The position numbers and the translations under genes are program-made. This document shows, one piece after another, positions 16,729-24,977 of a stretch of 28,615 bases of DNA (position 1 is the stretch's first letter; each line of letters begins with the position of its first letter). The DNA is from Muribaculaceae bacterium. Lineage in GTDB: Bacteria; Bacteroidota; Bacteroidia; Bacteroidales; Muribaculaceae. The notes beneath the pieces were generated by a model that was not told where the DNA came from, did no database searches, and saw only the letters and a program-made list of their open reading frames with translations. Location of the stretch: assembly GCA_020026215.1 (NCBI GenBank), contig JAHHQT010000016.1, positions 1 through 28,615 of the forward strand. Direction: 5' to 3'.

Positions 16729-18156
16729 TTAAAATTTAGCCTTGAATGTTTGCTCGATATTTTGTTCACGGTGAGTCAATTCCACCTTAACATTGAATTC
16801 CTTGTTCAGGTGTTCTGCCAAATGTTGTGCACAATATACAGAACGGTGTTGACCTCCTGTACAGCCAAAACAAATCATCAAATTAGAGAAGCCACGTTCG
16901 ATGTAGCGTTTCACAGAAGCATCAACCAAAGAAGTCGCATGTTTCAAGAATTCCAAAATTTCGCCATCATTTTCCAAGAAAGTAATGACTGGTTCATCCA
17001 ATCCTGTAAACGGTTTGTAACGTTCGTATTTACCTGGATTATTTACGGCACGGCAGTCAAATACATAACCACCACCATTACCTGATGTATCATTTGGAAT
17101 ACCTTTCTTATAGGCAAAGCTCATCACTTTGACAGTCAATGAACGTTTTTCCAAATCATCAGTGAATTGTTTCATGTTCACCAATTCACGAAGCAACTTA
17201 TCCAAGTATGGATATTCAGAATAAGGTTCAACCAATAGATTACGAAGATTTTCTATTGCAAACGGAACACTTTGGATGAAATGAGGTTTCTTTTCGAAGT
17301 AACCTCTGAATCCGTAAGCTCCCAAAACTTGAAGTGTACGGAACAATACAAAGTGACGCAATTGAGCATAGAAATAATGTTCGTCCACCGGTTGATATTT
17401 TCTCAAAGCCTCAATATATTCACCTATCAATTCCTTGCGCAATGAATCAGGCATATTTGCCTTGGCTTGCCATAGGAATGATGCCACGTCATAGTAGAAT
17501 GGACCTTTACGACCACCCTGAAAGTCAATCAACCATGGATTACCATCTTTAATCATCACATTGCGAGATTGGAAATCACGATACATGAAAGTTGCAGATG
17601 AACTGCGAAGCAACACATCTGACATCTTTTGGAAATCATCTTCCAATTTGTCTTCCAAGAAATCCAATCCTGTCGCCTTCAAGAAACAATATTTAAAGTA
17701 ATTCAAATCCCAAAGGATAGAACGGCTGTTGAATTCTGAAGCAGGATAACAATAATTGAAATCGAAGCCATCAGCACCAGCAAATTGAATATCTGGGAGA
17801 AGACGGATAGCCTTAGTCAACAAAGTTTTTTCTTCATCGCTGAAAACGGTAGTCTTACGACCCTTTTCAATAGCGTTGAAAAGCAATTCATCTCCTAAAT
17901 CTTCTTGAATATACGACATGAAATCATCTGCATGTGCATAAACCTTAGGTACAGGCAAACCTTTTTGTAAAAAATGGTCAGCCATATACAAGAATGCCTT
18001 ATTTTCCTCAACGCAAGTACCAATCACACCAATTAATGATTGAACACCCGACAAGCGGAAATAACGACGGTTTGAGCCGGAAGAAGGAAGTTCTTCGATT
18101 GAAACAGGTTCTTCGCCAGTTACTTTTTTATATAATTCTTTTAATTGAGCAGTCAT
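16729..18156 (-). CDS. AmgK-like amino sugar kinase fused to a RapZ C-terminal domain
   Basis: This protein of 475 residues has two parts. Residues 1 to about 335 form an APH-type phosphotransferase. Its catalytic Asp194 lies in MYRDFQSRNVM and its metal-binding Asp211 in LIDFQGG; these motifs closely resemble AmgK, the MurNAc/GlcNAc anomeric kinase. Residues about 338-475 match the C-terminal domain of RapZ: SFAYKKGIP, FDCRAVNNPG, FTGLDEPV and FGCTGGQHRSV (Cys432, His437, Arg438), then THRE. In E. coli RapZ this domain binds glucosamine-6-phosphate and RNA. The RapZ N-terminal P-loop domain is absent. A natural reading is an amino sugar kinase controlled by an amino sugar sensor, but that is inference. 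It has its own promoter and is co-transcribed with the MurU-like gene. Confidence 0.85.
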   Translation of the reverse strand: MTAQLKELYKKVTGEEPVSIEELPSSGSNRRYFRLSGVQSLIGVIGTCVEENKAFLYMADHFLQKGLPVPKVYAHADDFMSYIQEDLGDELLFNAIEKGRKTTVFSDEEKTLLTKAIRLLPDIQFAGADGFDFNYCYPASEFNSRSILWDLNYFKYCFLKATGLDFLEDKLEDDFQKMSDVLLRSSSATFMYRDFQSRNVMIKDGNPWLIDFQGGRKGPFYYDVASFLWQAKANMPDSLRKELIGEYIEALRKYQPVDEHYFYAQLRHFVLFRTLQVLGAYGFRGYFEKKPHFIQSVPFAIENLRNLLVEPYSEYPYLDKLLRELVNMKQFTDDLEKRSLTVKVMSFAYKKGIPNDTSGNGGGYVFDCRAVNNPGKYERYKPFTGLDEPVITFLENDGEILEFLKHATSLVDASVKRYIERGFSNLMICFGCTGGQHRSVYCAQHLAEHLNKEFNVKVELTHREQNIEQTFKAKF

Positions 18157-18184
18157 AGAATAAATGTATTAAATTACTATGTAA

Positions 18185-18216
18185 CAAATATAGTGAATTA
18201 AATAATAAAAAGCAAT
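18185..18216 (-). promoter_or_regulatory. Promoter of the amgK-rapZ(C) / murU pair
   Basis: On the minus strand TATATTTG (18185-18192) is an exact -7 match, with ATTG (18213-18216) 20 bases upstream as a three-of-four -33 box. The leader to the ATG at 18156 would be about 22 bases. It separates this pair from the mre operon upstream. Confidence 0.6.
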
Positions 18217-18224
18217 TACCCTAA

Positions 18225-18788
18225 CTACAATAGGTTGTTCTCAGCAAAATATCTCCACAATGGAGCTAACATCAACGATTGTACAATTTCATTATCCACC
18301 AATAATTCTCGTAATTCATCCTTAGTCAAGATACAAACTGAAATATCTTCCGATGATTCCAAGTGTTGGGTAGAAATTTGGCGTACACCTTTTGCAATAA
18401 AGCAATGCGTCATATTATTGGTAGTGCTTGAATTGCCTGAAATAGTCATTAGCTTGGACCACTCACCTTCACCGAATCCTGTTTCTTCCAACAATTCACG
18501 TTTGGCAGCAGTCAATGCATCTTCTCCAGGATCAACCACCCCCGCGCAAAGTTCATAACGTGTCTCTTGAATACCATGGCGGTATTGACGGATCATTACA
18601 TATTTTTCATCTTCAGTAATAGCAATGATATTCACCCAATCAGGATATTCCAAAACGTAGAATTCGGGAATAATATTGCCATTTTGCATTTTCACCGTGT
18701 CTCTTCTCGCAGTCAACCAAGGACGTTTGAAAAGGTATTCACTTTCTATAATTTGCCAATTTTTTTCTTTTATATCTTTGTTTATCAT
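18225..18788 (-). CDS. Nudix hydrolase, ADP-ribose pyrophosphatase type
   Basis: This cytoplasmic protein of 187 residues carries a perfect Nudix box (G-x5-E-x7-REx2EExG) at about residues 83-105: GVVDPGE, then RELLEETGF. The sequence around it (IRQYRHGIQETRYELCAG) is typical of the NudF-like group that hydrolyses ADP-ribose and other nucleotide sugars to nucleoside monophosphate plus sugar phosphate. The exact substrate cannot be told from sequence. It starts 20 bases after mrdA (PBP2) and is probably the last gene of the purH-mre operon; no terminator hairpin is visible after it. Confidence 0.85.
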   Translation of the reverse strand: MINKDIKEKNWQIIESEYLFKRPWLTARRDTVKMQNGNIIPEFYVLEYPDWVNIIAITEDEKYVMIRQYRHGIQETRYELCAGVVDPGEDALTAAKRELLEETGFGEGEWSKLMTISGNSSTTNNMTHCFIAKGVRQISTQHLESSEDISVCILTKDELRELLVDNEIVQSLMLAPLWRYFAENNLL

Positions 18789-18808
18789 AGCCTTTTTGAA
18801 TTTTATAG

Positions 18809-20671
18809 TTAGTGTTTCTTTACACCGCTATACATAATAGTATTTGAAGTTAACATACGGTCTTCCAAATATTTTCTGTTGTCGCTGATTTTACGGTTCA
18901 AATACATTTCCATCATCAAACTGCCAATTGGCACCCCAAAGGTCGCTCCGAAACCGGCATTTTCCACATAAGCACAAATGGCAATTTTCGGATCATTCAT
19001 CGGAGCAAATCCCATAAATGCAGAGTGGTCACGTCCGTGAGGGTTTTGAGCGGTACCAGTCTTACCACAAATCTCGACATCACCGAACTGGGCATATCGG
19101 CAAGTACCACCAATAACCGCCATTCTCATACCTTCTGCAATATCATTGAAATATTCAGTTTTGATAGATGGTCTGTGCTTTTGATAGTAAATATCAGGCA
19201 AAACGGTATCTTGTATTTCTTTTACCACATGAGGAGTCACATAATAGCCTCGGTTGGCAACAGTTGCTGCAAAATTGGCAATCTGCAATGGAGTCGCCAA
19301 TATTTCACCCTGACCGATAGCAATGGATATTATGGTATTGGCACTCCAACGATCCTCGCCATATATCTTGTTGTAGAATTTACTATTAGGAATAAAACCG
19401 CGGCTTTCCCCGGGCAAATCCACCCCCAAACGATAGCCATAGCCCAATTCTACCATGTAATTTTTCCAAATTTCAAATGCCTTGGCTGGAGAACCGTATT
19501 TGCTACGACGGTCAATCATGCTCTTCAATCCCCAACAGAAGAAAGCGTTACATGAAGTACGTATCGCTGGTTTCAAAGTAATTGGCGATTCGTGTCCGTG
19601 ACAACCTACTCGCAAGCCACCATTGATATATCCTCTATAGCAATTGAAAGACGTATTCAAGTCAATGATTTTCTCCTGACGGAAAATCAGTCCTTGTGTC
19701 GGCTTGAAAGTTGAGCCTGGGGGATATGCCGCCATGATAGCGCGGTCATATAAAGGCTTGTATTTATCATTTACCAATTTACGGTAATTCTTTCCTCGCT
19801 CACGCCCAATCAACAAATGAGGGTCATAAGTCGGACTTGAAACCATCGCCAAGATTTCACCCGTTTTAGGTTCAATGGCAACGATTGCACCGATTTTACC
19901 TTTCATCAGTTTTTCACCATAGCGTTGCAATTCGATGTCAATGCTCAACTTCAAGTCTTTTCCCGAAATAGGAGCAATATCCTTAGCTCCATTTTCATAT
20001 CTTCCCTTGATACGACCCAAAGCATCACGTATCAGGATTTCCTGACCTTTCACACCACGCAAATAGGTCTCGTAACTTTTTTCTATACCGGAGTCGCCGA
20101 TGTAGTCACCGGGACGATAGTAAGTATCCTTTTCAATTTCCGAAGGATTGGCTTCACGAATATTACCGACAAGATTGGCTGCGGCAGAATATTCATACTG
20201 ACGCAAAATTCTCTTTTGGATGAAGAATCCCGGAAAACGATATAATTTTTCCTGCAAACGAGAATAGTCCTGTGCAGAAATATGTGTGATTAAGACTTGT
20301 TGTGAATTTGGAGAATATCCTCTGTTTTTCCTTCGGTCCTTCATGTCGCGGAAACGTGTACGCAGATCCTCAATGTCCAAACGCAATGTACGGCACAAGT
20401 CCACTGTATCAAAATTCCCAATCTCGCGAGGAATGACCATTACGTCGTATGCAGGCTGATTATACACCACCAACTTGCCGTTACGATCTCTCAACGTACC
20501 TCTGGACGGATATATAGTTTTTCTAAGAAAGGCATTAGAATCAGCATTAATCTTATATGTCGGGTCGAGCACTTGCAGCTCAAACAGTCTGACAAGATAG
20601 ATTAAAGCCAATACAATCAGCACACCGCCAATGATATATTTTCGTTTCTCTAAATTATAGTCTTTTTTCAT
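18809..20671 (-). CDS. mrdA: Penicillin-binding protein 2 (elongation transpeptidase)
   Basis: This inner-membrane protein of 620 residues crosslinks peptidoglycan during cell elongation. A single N-terminal anchor (about 11-30) is followed by a dimerisation/pedestal region (GTLRDRNGKLVVYN at about 58-71). The transpeptidase domain follows, with all three active-site motifs: Ser320-T-F-Lys323 (nucleophile), Ser373-C-Asn375 and Lys537-T-G. It overlaps the end of mreD by 17 bases, so the two are translationally coupled, and it is the last shape gene of the mreBCD-PBP2 set. RodA is not in the window. A nudix gene follows 20 bases downstream. Beta-lactams acylate Ser320 in this family. Confidence 0.96.
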   Translation of the reverse strand: MKKDYNLEKRKYIIGGVLIVLALIYLVRLFELQVLDPTYKINADSNAFLRKTIYPSRGTLRDRNGKLVVYNQPAYDVMVIPREIGNFDTVDLCRTLRLDIEDLRTRFRDMKDRRKNRGYSPNSQQVLITHISAQDYSRLQEKLYRFPGFFIQKRILRQYEYSAAANLVGNIREANPSEIEKDTYYRPGDYIGDSGIEKSYETYLRGVKGQEILIRDALGRIKGRYENGAKDIAPISGKDLKLSIDIELQRYGEKLMKGKIGAIVAIEPKTGEILAMVSSPTYDPHLLIGRERGKNYRKLVNDKYKPLYDRAIMAAYPPGSTFKPTQGLIFRQEKIIDLNTSFNCYRGYINGGLRVGCHGHESPITLKPAIRTSCNAFFCWGLKSMIDRRSKYGSPAKAFEIWKNYMVELGYGYRLGVDLPGESRGFIPNSKFYNKIYGEDRWSANTIISIAIGQGEILATPLQIANFAATVANRGYYVTPHVVKEIQDTVLPDIYYQKHRPSIKTEYFNDIAEGMRMAVIGGTCRYAQFGDVEICGKTGTAQNPHGRDHSAFMGFAPMNDPKIAICAYVENAGFGATFGVPIGSLMMEMYLNRKISDNRKYLEDRMLTSNTIMYSGVKKH

Positions 20672-21176
20672 TCTTCGTATTAACTAAGCCATCGATACCC
20701 AGAAGTAAAACGAATGTGAATAATGTACTGCCTACAGCTCTAAGCATAGACAGCCAAAAGTTTTTCAAAGTAAAGGCTTCAACAAATGTTATAATCAAAC
20801 AAAACAATAACACCATTGTAAGCATATATTTTAAATAAACACCAATTCCCAAACTCTTCATGGAAGGAATCGGGTTCGTAATTTCGTCTCTACGCGGAAC
20901 ATATAAGTCCAAGATTTTACCTCTTGACGCACCCATAACAAGACATGCCAGAGCATTCATCCCCTGTGTATCAGAAAAAATGTCAACCACCCAACCTGCA
21001 AAGAAACAAATGGTCATCATCCAGTTAACTGAAATCTGAATCGGCAATCGAATGATGAAAAACAAGAAAACAAAAGGTGTTGCAATGTTGAATAAGCACA
21101 CATTGTTGCAAATCAGCACTTGTGCAAGCAACAATATGATGTATAGAAATATAAAATTGAGTATTTGCTTTGACAT
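20655..21176 (-). CDS. mreD: Rod shape-determining membrane protein MreD
   Basis: This integral inner-membrane protein of 173 residues has about five hydrophobic segments: residues 7-23, 31-46, 51-66, 113-133 and 138-160. MreD sequences are weakly conserved, so the call relies on size, topology, the AGWVVDIFSDTQGMNAL segment typical of the family, and position between mreC and PBP2. The start codon overlaps the mreC stop by one base (TAATG), and its end overlaps mrdA by 17 bases. It is part of the elongasome that links cytoplasmic MreB to wall synthesis. Confidence 0.88.
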   Translation of the reverse strand: MSKQILNFIFLYIILLLAQVLICNNVCLFNIATPFVFLFFIIRLPIQISVNWMMTICFFAGWVVDIFSDTQGMNALACLVMGASRGKILDLYVPRRDEITNPIPSMKSLGIGVYLKYMLTMVLLFCLIITFVEAFTLKNFWLSMLRAVGSTLFTFVLLLGIDGLVNTKNEKRL

Positions 21177-22015
21177 TAGTTTTCTGATTCAATAGTTTTT
21201 AATTCATCAGCCATATTGCTTTTGATAGCTCTGACTGTACCCAATCTCGTAAAGTCGGTAGAAAGTTTCACTTTCAAAGAATAGAAGTTGTCATCACGCG
21301 ACTTGTCCACTTCATCAATCGTACCGACAATCAATCCTGCCGGGAAGACAGAAGAATAGCCACTGGTAACTATGGTATCCCCCTTCATGTATTTGATATG
21401 TCTCGGCATTTCTTCAAGAATGGCATAGTACGGACTCTTGCCGTCCCATATCATACTACCAAAGCTGTCCGAATTTTTCACCTTGCAGGAAAGCCGCATA
21501 TTCGGGTTCAACAAAGAAATGACACGCGCAGCATTTTTGCTGACAACACTGACAATTCCGACCACACCGTTTTGGTCAACGACTCCCATCTCCGGTTCAA
21601 TACCGTCAACTTCGCCTTTATCGATAGTAATGTAGTTCATCGTTTTTGAAATACTATTGTTGATTACCGTTGCAAAGTGATAAGTGAAATTACTTGCCAC
21701 AGAATCCGGCAATGCAAGAGTGTCGGTTGTATTCAAAATCTTATAGTCGTTCAACTGTCGTTTCAAATTGATTACTTCCATTTCCAACAACGCATTGCGT
21801 TCATGCAAGTCCTGATTGATGGACTGCAAATCAAAATACGACGTCACATTGCTGACTGCCTTATAGGTGGAAGCAGACACATTATTGGCCGACGTCAAAT
21901 AGACATATTGTTGGTATGGATTATTCTGAAATAATAAGAAACAACTTATTACCAAGTAGAATAGAAATACAAACCAAGAAAAATGACGTACTAAAAAATC
22001 AATTAAATTACGCAC
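21176..22015 (-). CDS. mreC: Rod shape-determining protein MreC
   Basis: This bitopic inner-membrane protein of 279 residues has a short cytoplasmic N terminus, a membrane anchor at about 11-30, a coiled coil (about 65-95, NQDLHERNALLEMEVINLK) and a periplasmic beta-rich region. The beta region contains family segments ITIDKGEVDGIEPEMGVV, GVVGIVSVV and GDTIVTSGYSSVFPAGLIVGTI. It activates PBP2 in the elongasome. The predicted start is GTG at 22013-22015; no ATG is available close upstream in a better context. It begins 116 bases after mreB, a gap that contains a hairpin, and overlaps mreD by one base. Confidence 0.93.
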   Translation of the reverse strand: MRNLIDFLVRHFSWFVFLFYLVISCFLLFQNNPYQQYVYLTSANNVSASTYKAVSNVTSYFDLQSINQDLHERNALLEMEVINLKRQLNDYKILNTTDTLALPDSVASNFTYHFATVINNSISKTMNYITIDKGEVDGIEPEMGVVDQNGVVGIVSVVSKNAARVISLLNPNMRLSCKVKNSDSFGSMIWDGKSPYYAILEEMPRHIKYMKGDTIVTSGYSSVFPAGLIVGTIDEVDKSRDDNFYSLKVKLSTDFTRLGTVRAIKSNMADELKTIESEN

Positions 22016-22067
22016 TTATATAATATTATCAATTAGATGAAATATAGCTACCTTTAAAAACGCAAAT

Positions 22068-22098
22068 AGAAGGTAAAGAAAAAAACACTTTACCTTCT
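22068..22098 (-). terminator. Hairpin between mreB and mreC (possible partial terminator)
   Basis: An 11-bp perfect inverted repeat (AGAAGGTAAAG at 22068-22078, CTTTACCTTCT at 22088-22098) encloses a 9-base loop. On the minus strand it sits 33 bases after the mreB stop and is followed by TATTTGCGTTTTTA, a broken T run. It could end part of the transcripts or protect the 3' end of an mreB message. The stem is certain; the function is inferred. Confidence 0.55.
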
Positions 22099-22131
22099 TA
22101 TATTTACGTAGCCCTATTTAAAAAGCATTAA

Positions 22132-23148
22132 TTATCGAATCAAGAAAGAGAAACGATTAATGTTCTTTAGAGCAATACCTGTTCCTTTAGCAACTGCATG
22201 CAATGGGTCGTCAGCGACGATAAACTTGATACCGATTTTCTCAGTCAAACGTTTATCCAAACCGCGCAACAATGCACCACCACCTGACAAATAAATACCG
22301 TTGTCAACAATATCAGCATACAATTCAGGAGGAGTGTTTTCCAATGCACTTAACACAGCAGCTTCGATTTTTGAAATAGATTTTTCAATACTGTGAGAAA
22401 TTTCCTGATAGGAAACAGGAACTTCCATAGGAAGAGCTGTCATCACATTCGGACCTTTCACAATAAAGTCTTCTGGTGGATTCTCCAATTCTGTCAATAC
22501 AGAACCGACATTAATTTTAATTAATTCCGCCATACGTTCACCCACTTTCACATTGTGAGCTCTACGCATGTGTTCTTGAATATCATCGGTAAGAACGTCT
22601 CCAGCGATACGAATACTTTTATTTGTAACGATACCGCCTAATGAAATCACAGCGATTTCAGTTGTTCCACCACCTATATCGACTATCATGTTACCTTCTG
22701 GAGCTTCCACATCCAAACCGATACCCAAAGCAGCAGCCATTGGTTCGTAAATCATATATACATCACGACCACCGGCATGTTCACTTGAGTCACGAACGGC
22801 ACGGATTTCAACTTCTGTACTACCAGAAGGAATACACACTACAATACGCAATGAAGGAGAAAACCATCTGCTTTTTGAGCTAACCATCTTGATCAAGCCT
22901 CTGATCATAAGTTCAGCTGCGTTAAAGTCAGCAATCACACCGTCTCGAAGAGGACGGATAGTTTTTATATTTGAGTTTTCCTTTCCTTGCATCATCTTAG
23001 CCCTCTCGCCAACAGCTTCCAATTTACCTCTGGAATCGAGTGCTACATAAGAAGGCTCATCTACAACTATCTTATCATTATGGATAATAATTGTATTCGC
23101 TGTACCCAAATCGACAGCAATTTCTTGTGTAAATGAGAAAAGACCCAT
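22132..23148 (-). CDS. mreB: Rod shape-determining protein MreB (bacterial actin)
   Basis: This cytoplasmic actin homologue of 338 residues polymerises on the membrane and guides wall elongation. It shows the phosphate-1 motif AVDLGTANT (about 11-19), the phosphate-2 motif IVDIGGGTTEIAVISLGGIV (about 155-174), the adenosine motif LSGGGALLRGLD near residue 290, and the EPMAAALGIG connecting segment. An N-terminal hydrophobic stretch (MGLFSF) suits membrane contact. Length is normal. It starts 16 bases after purH and lies upstream of mreC, mreD and mrdA. Confidence 0.97.
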   Translation of the reverse strand: MGLFSFTQEIAVDLGTANTIIIHNDKIVVDEPSYVALDSRGKLEAVGERAKMMQGKENSNIKTIRPLRDGVIADFNAAELMIRGLIKMVSSKSRWFSPSLRIVVCIPSGSTEVEIRAVRDSSEHAGGRDVYMIYEPMAAALGIGLDVEAPEGNMIVDIGGGTTEIAVISLGGIVTNKSIRIAGDVLTDDIQEHMRRAHNVKVGERMAELIKINVGSVLTELENPPEDFIVKGPNVMTALPMEVPVSYQEISHSIEKSISKIEAAVLSALENTPPELYADIVDNGIYLSGGGALLRGLDKRLTEKIGIKFIVADDPLHAVAKGTGIALKNINRFSFLIR

Positions 23149-23164
23149 AAATAATTCTTAGTTA

Positions 23165-24691
23165 TTAATGTTTGAAATGACGTACACCGGTCATTACCAT
23201 TGCGATGTCATTTTTGTCGCAATATTCAACTGTGTCATTGTCACGAATTGAACCGCCCGGTTGAATTACAGCTGTAATACCAGCTTTGTGCGCGATTTCA
23301 ACACAGTCAGCGAATGGGAAGAATGCATCTGAAGCCATCACTGCGCCATTCAAATCGAATTCGAATGAATGAGCTTTTTCGATAGCTTGTTTCAATGAAT
23401 CAACACGTGATGTTTGACCGATACCGCTTGCACATAATTGTTTGCCTTTTGCCAAAACGATTGCGTTACTCTTACTGTGTTTAACAATCTTGTTAGCGAA
23501 TAGCAAATCTTCGATTTGTTCATCAGTCAAACCTTTTACAGTGACTTGTTTCAAATCGTCTTTAGATTCAACATAAGTATCTTTGTCTTGACGAAGAACA
23601 CCATTCAAAACTGAACGATATTGAACTTTCGGCAAGTTGAATTCCTTGATGACAAGGATAATTCTGTTTTTCTTTTGTTTCAAAACTTCCAATGCTTCTT
23701 CAGTGTAAGAAGGAGCGATAACTACTTCGAAGAAAATTTTGTTCATTTCTTCAGCTGTAGCTTTGTCAATTTCTCTGTTTGCAATCAAAACACCTCCAAA
23801 TGCAGAAACGGGGTCACCTGCAAGAGCATCTTTCCATGCTTCCAAGATAGTGGCACGTGAAGCCAAACCGCAAGCGTTATTGTGTTTAAGAATAGCAAAA
23901 GTTGTTTCTTCAAAATCAGAAATCAAATTTACAGCAGCATCAATATCCAACAAGTTGTTGTAAGAAATTTCTTTGCCGTGCAATTGTGTAAACATAGCAT
24001 CGAAGTCACCAAAGAAACGGCCGTTTTGATGAGGGTTTTCACCATATCTCAAATGACGGCTTTCATTAACTGCACATCTGAAGTCTGATTGAGTGTCTTT
24101 ATCAAAATAGTTAAAGATTGCAGAATCATATTCGCTTGAAACAGCAAATGCTTCTTTAGCGAAGAATTTACGTTCTTCCAATGAAGTTGCAGCTTCTCCT
24201 CTTTCTTTAAGGATGTCGCACAATGGTTGATATTGTTTTTTAGAAGCAACAATAACTACATCATTGAAGTTTTTAGCAGCTGCTCTAATCAAAGAAATAC
24301 CACCTATATCGATTTTTTCAATAATATCTTGTTCAGATGCATTAGACTCTACGGTCTTAACGAACGGATACAAATCAACTACAACAAGGTCAATTTCAGG
24401 AATCTTGTATTTTGCAATTTGAGCTTGGTCGCCTTCATTGTCTCTACGATTCAAGATACCTCCAAATACATTTGGGTGAAGCGTTTTAACGCGGCCGCCT
24501 AAAATTGAAGGATAACCTGTCAAATCTTCAACAGCATCACATTTATAGCCTAAGCTTTCAATGAATGTTTGAGTACCACCTGTTGATAAAAATTTAACGT
24601 TTGATTCGTTAAGTAAACGCAACATTTCTTCCAATCCATCTTTGTGAAATACAGAAATTAACGCAGTTTTGATTTTTTTGTTTTCAGCCAT
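23165..24691 (-). CDS. purH: Bifunctional AICAR formyltransferase / IMP cyclohydrolase (PurH)
   Basis: This cytoplasmic enzyme of 508 residues performs the last two steps of de novo IMP synthesis. An N-terminal MGS-like cyclohydrolase domain (1 to about 195, with LISVFHKDGLEE and SLGGRVKTLHP-type segments) is followed by the formyltransferase domain, with the catalytic Lys-His in ILKHNNACG and a conserved C-terminal RHFKH end. ATG at 24691 was chosen because the protein begins MAENKKIKTALISVF as homologues do. An upstream in-frame ATG at 24772 would precede the predicted promoter and adds no conserved sequence. It is the first gene of the operon leading into mreB, a linkage I recall from Bacteroides. 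Confidence 0.95.
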   Translation of the reverse strand: MAENKKIKTALISVFHKDGLEEMLRLLNESNVKFLSTGGTQTFIESLGYKCDAVEDLTGYPSILGGRVKTLHPNVFGGILNRRDNEGDQAQIAKYKIPEIDLVVVDLYPFVKTVESNASEQDIIEKIDIGGISLIRAAAKNFNDVVIVASKKQYQPLCDILKERGEAATSLEERKFFAKEAFAVSSEYDSAIFNYFDKDTQSDFRCAVNESRHLRYGENPHQNGRFFGDFDAMFTQLHGKEISYNNLLDIDAAVNLISDFEETTFAILKHNNACGLASRATILEAWKDALAGDPVSAFGGVLIANREIDKATAEEMNKIFFEVVIAPSYTEEALEVLKQKKNRIILVIKEFNLPKVQYRSVLNGVLRQDKDTYVESKDDLKQVTVKGLTDEQIEDLLFANKIVKHSKSNAIVLAKGKQLCASGIGQTSRVDSLKQAIEKAHSFEFDLNGAVMASDAFFPFADCVEIAHKAGITAVIQPGGSIRDNDTVEYCDKNDIAMVMTGVRHFKH

Positions 24692-24736
24692 TTTAGTTTT
24701 AATTGTGCTTAAAGAATAAATACTAATATTGCAGTG

Positions 24737-24744
24737 CAAAGATA
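24737..24744 (-). promoter_or_regulatory. -7 box of the purH-mre operon
   Basis: TATCTTTG on the minus strand is an exact -7 match about 46 bases upstream of the purH ATG, with GCA following as at other Bacteroidales starts. No TTTG is found at 19-21 bases upstream. Its position downstream of the alternative ATG at 24772 supports the shorter PurH start. Confidence 0.5.
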
Positions 24745-24926
24745 CTATAATTGAACGAAATATCCATTTCATTCATTCAAATATTTTCCAACAAAAAAAT
24801 TAAATATGTATTCGAACAAGACCGAACATAGACCAACGCTCTAAAAACAAGCCTTCAAAATATTATAGATTATACAGATAGATGCAAAAAAAATCAAAAA
24901 ATATGATGTCTCGACATTCTTAACCG

Positions 24927-24957
24927 TTTTATTCTTGAAAGTTTTTCTGTAATTTTG
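24927..24957 (+). promoter_or_regulatory. Promoter of lepA
   Basis: TAATTTTG (24950-24957) matches the -7 consensus exactly, and TTTT (24927-24930) sits 19 bases upstream as a weak -33. The implied leader before the lepA ATG at 24978 is only about 15 bases. Confidence 0.5.
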
Positions 24958-24977
24958 TACCGAAATTAAAATAACAG

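Noticed and set aside
24692..24772. Longer PurH start (ATG at 24772)
   Set aside because: The extra 27 residues cover the predicted promoter and do not resemble PurH; homologues begin at the segment coded from 24691.
24692..24977. Small RNA or riboswitch in the purH/lepA spacer
   Set aside because: Apart from the two promoters I see only AT-rich sequence without a stable stem or a purine riboswitch-like core.
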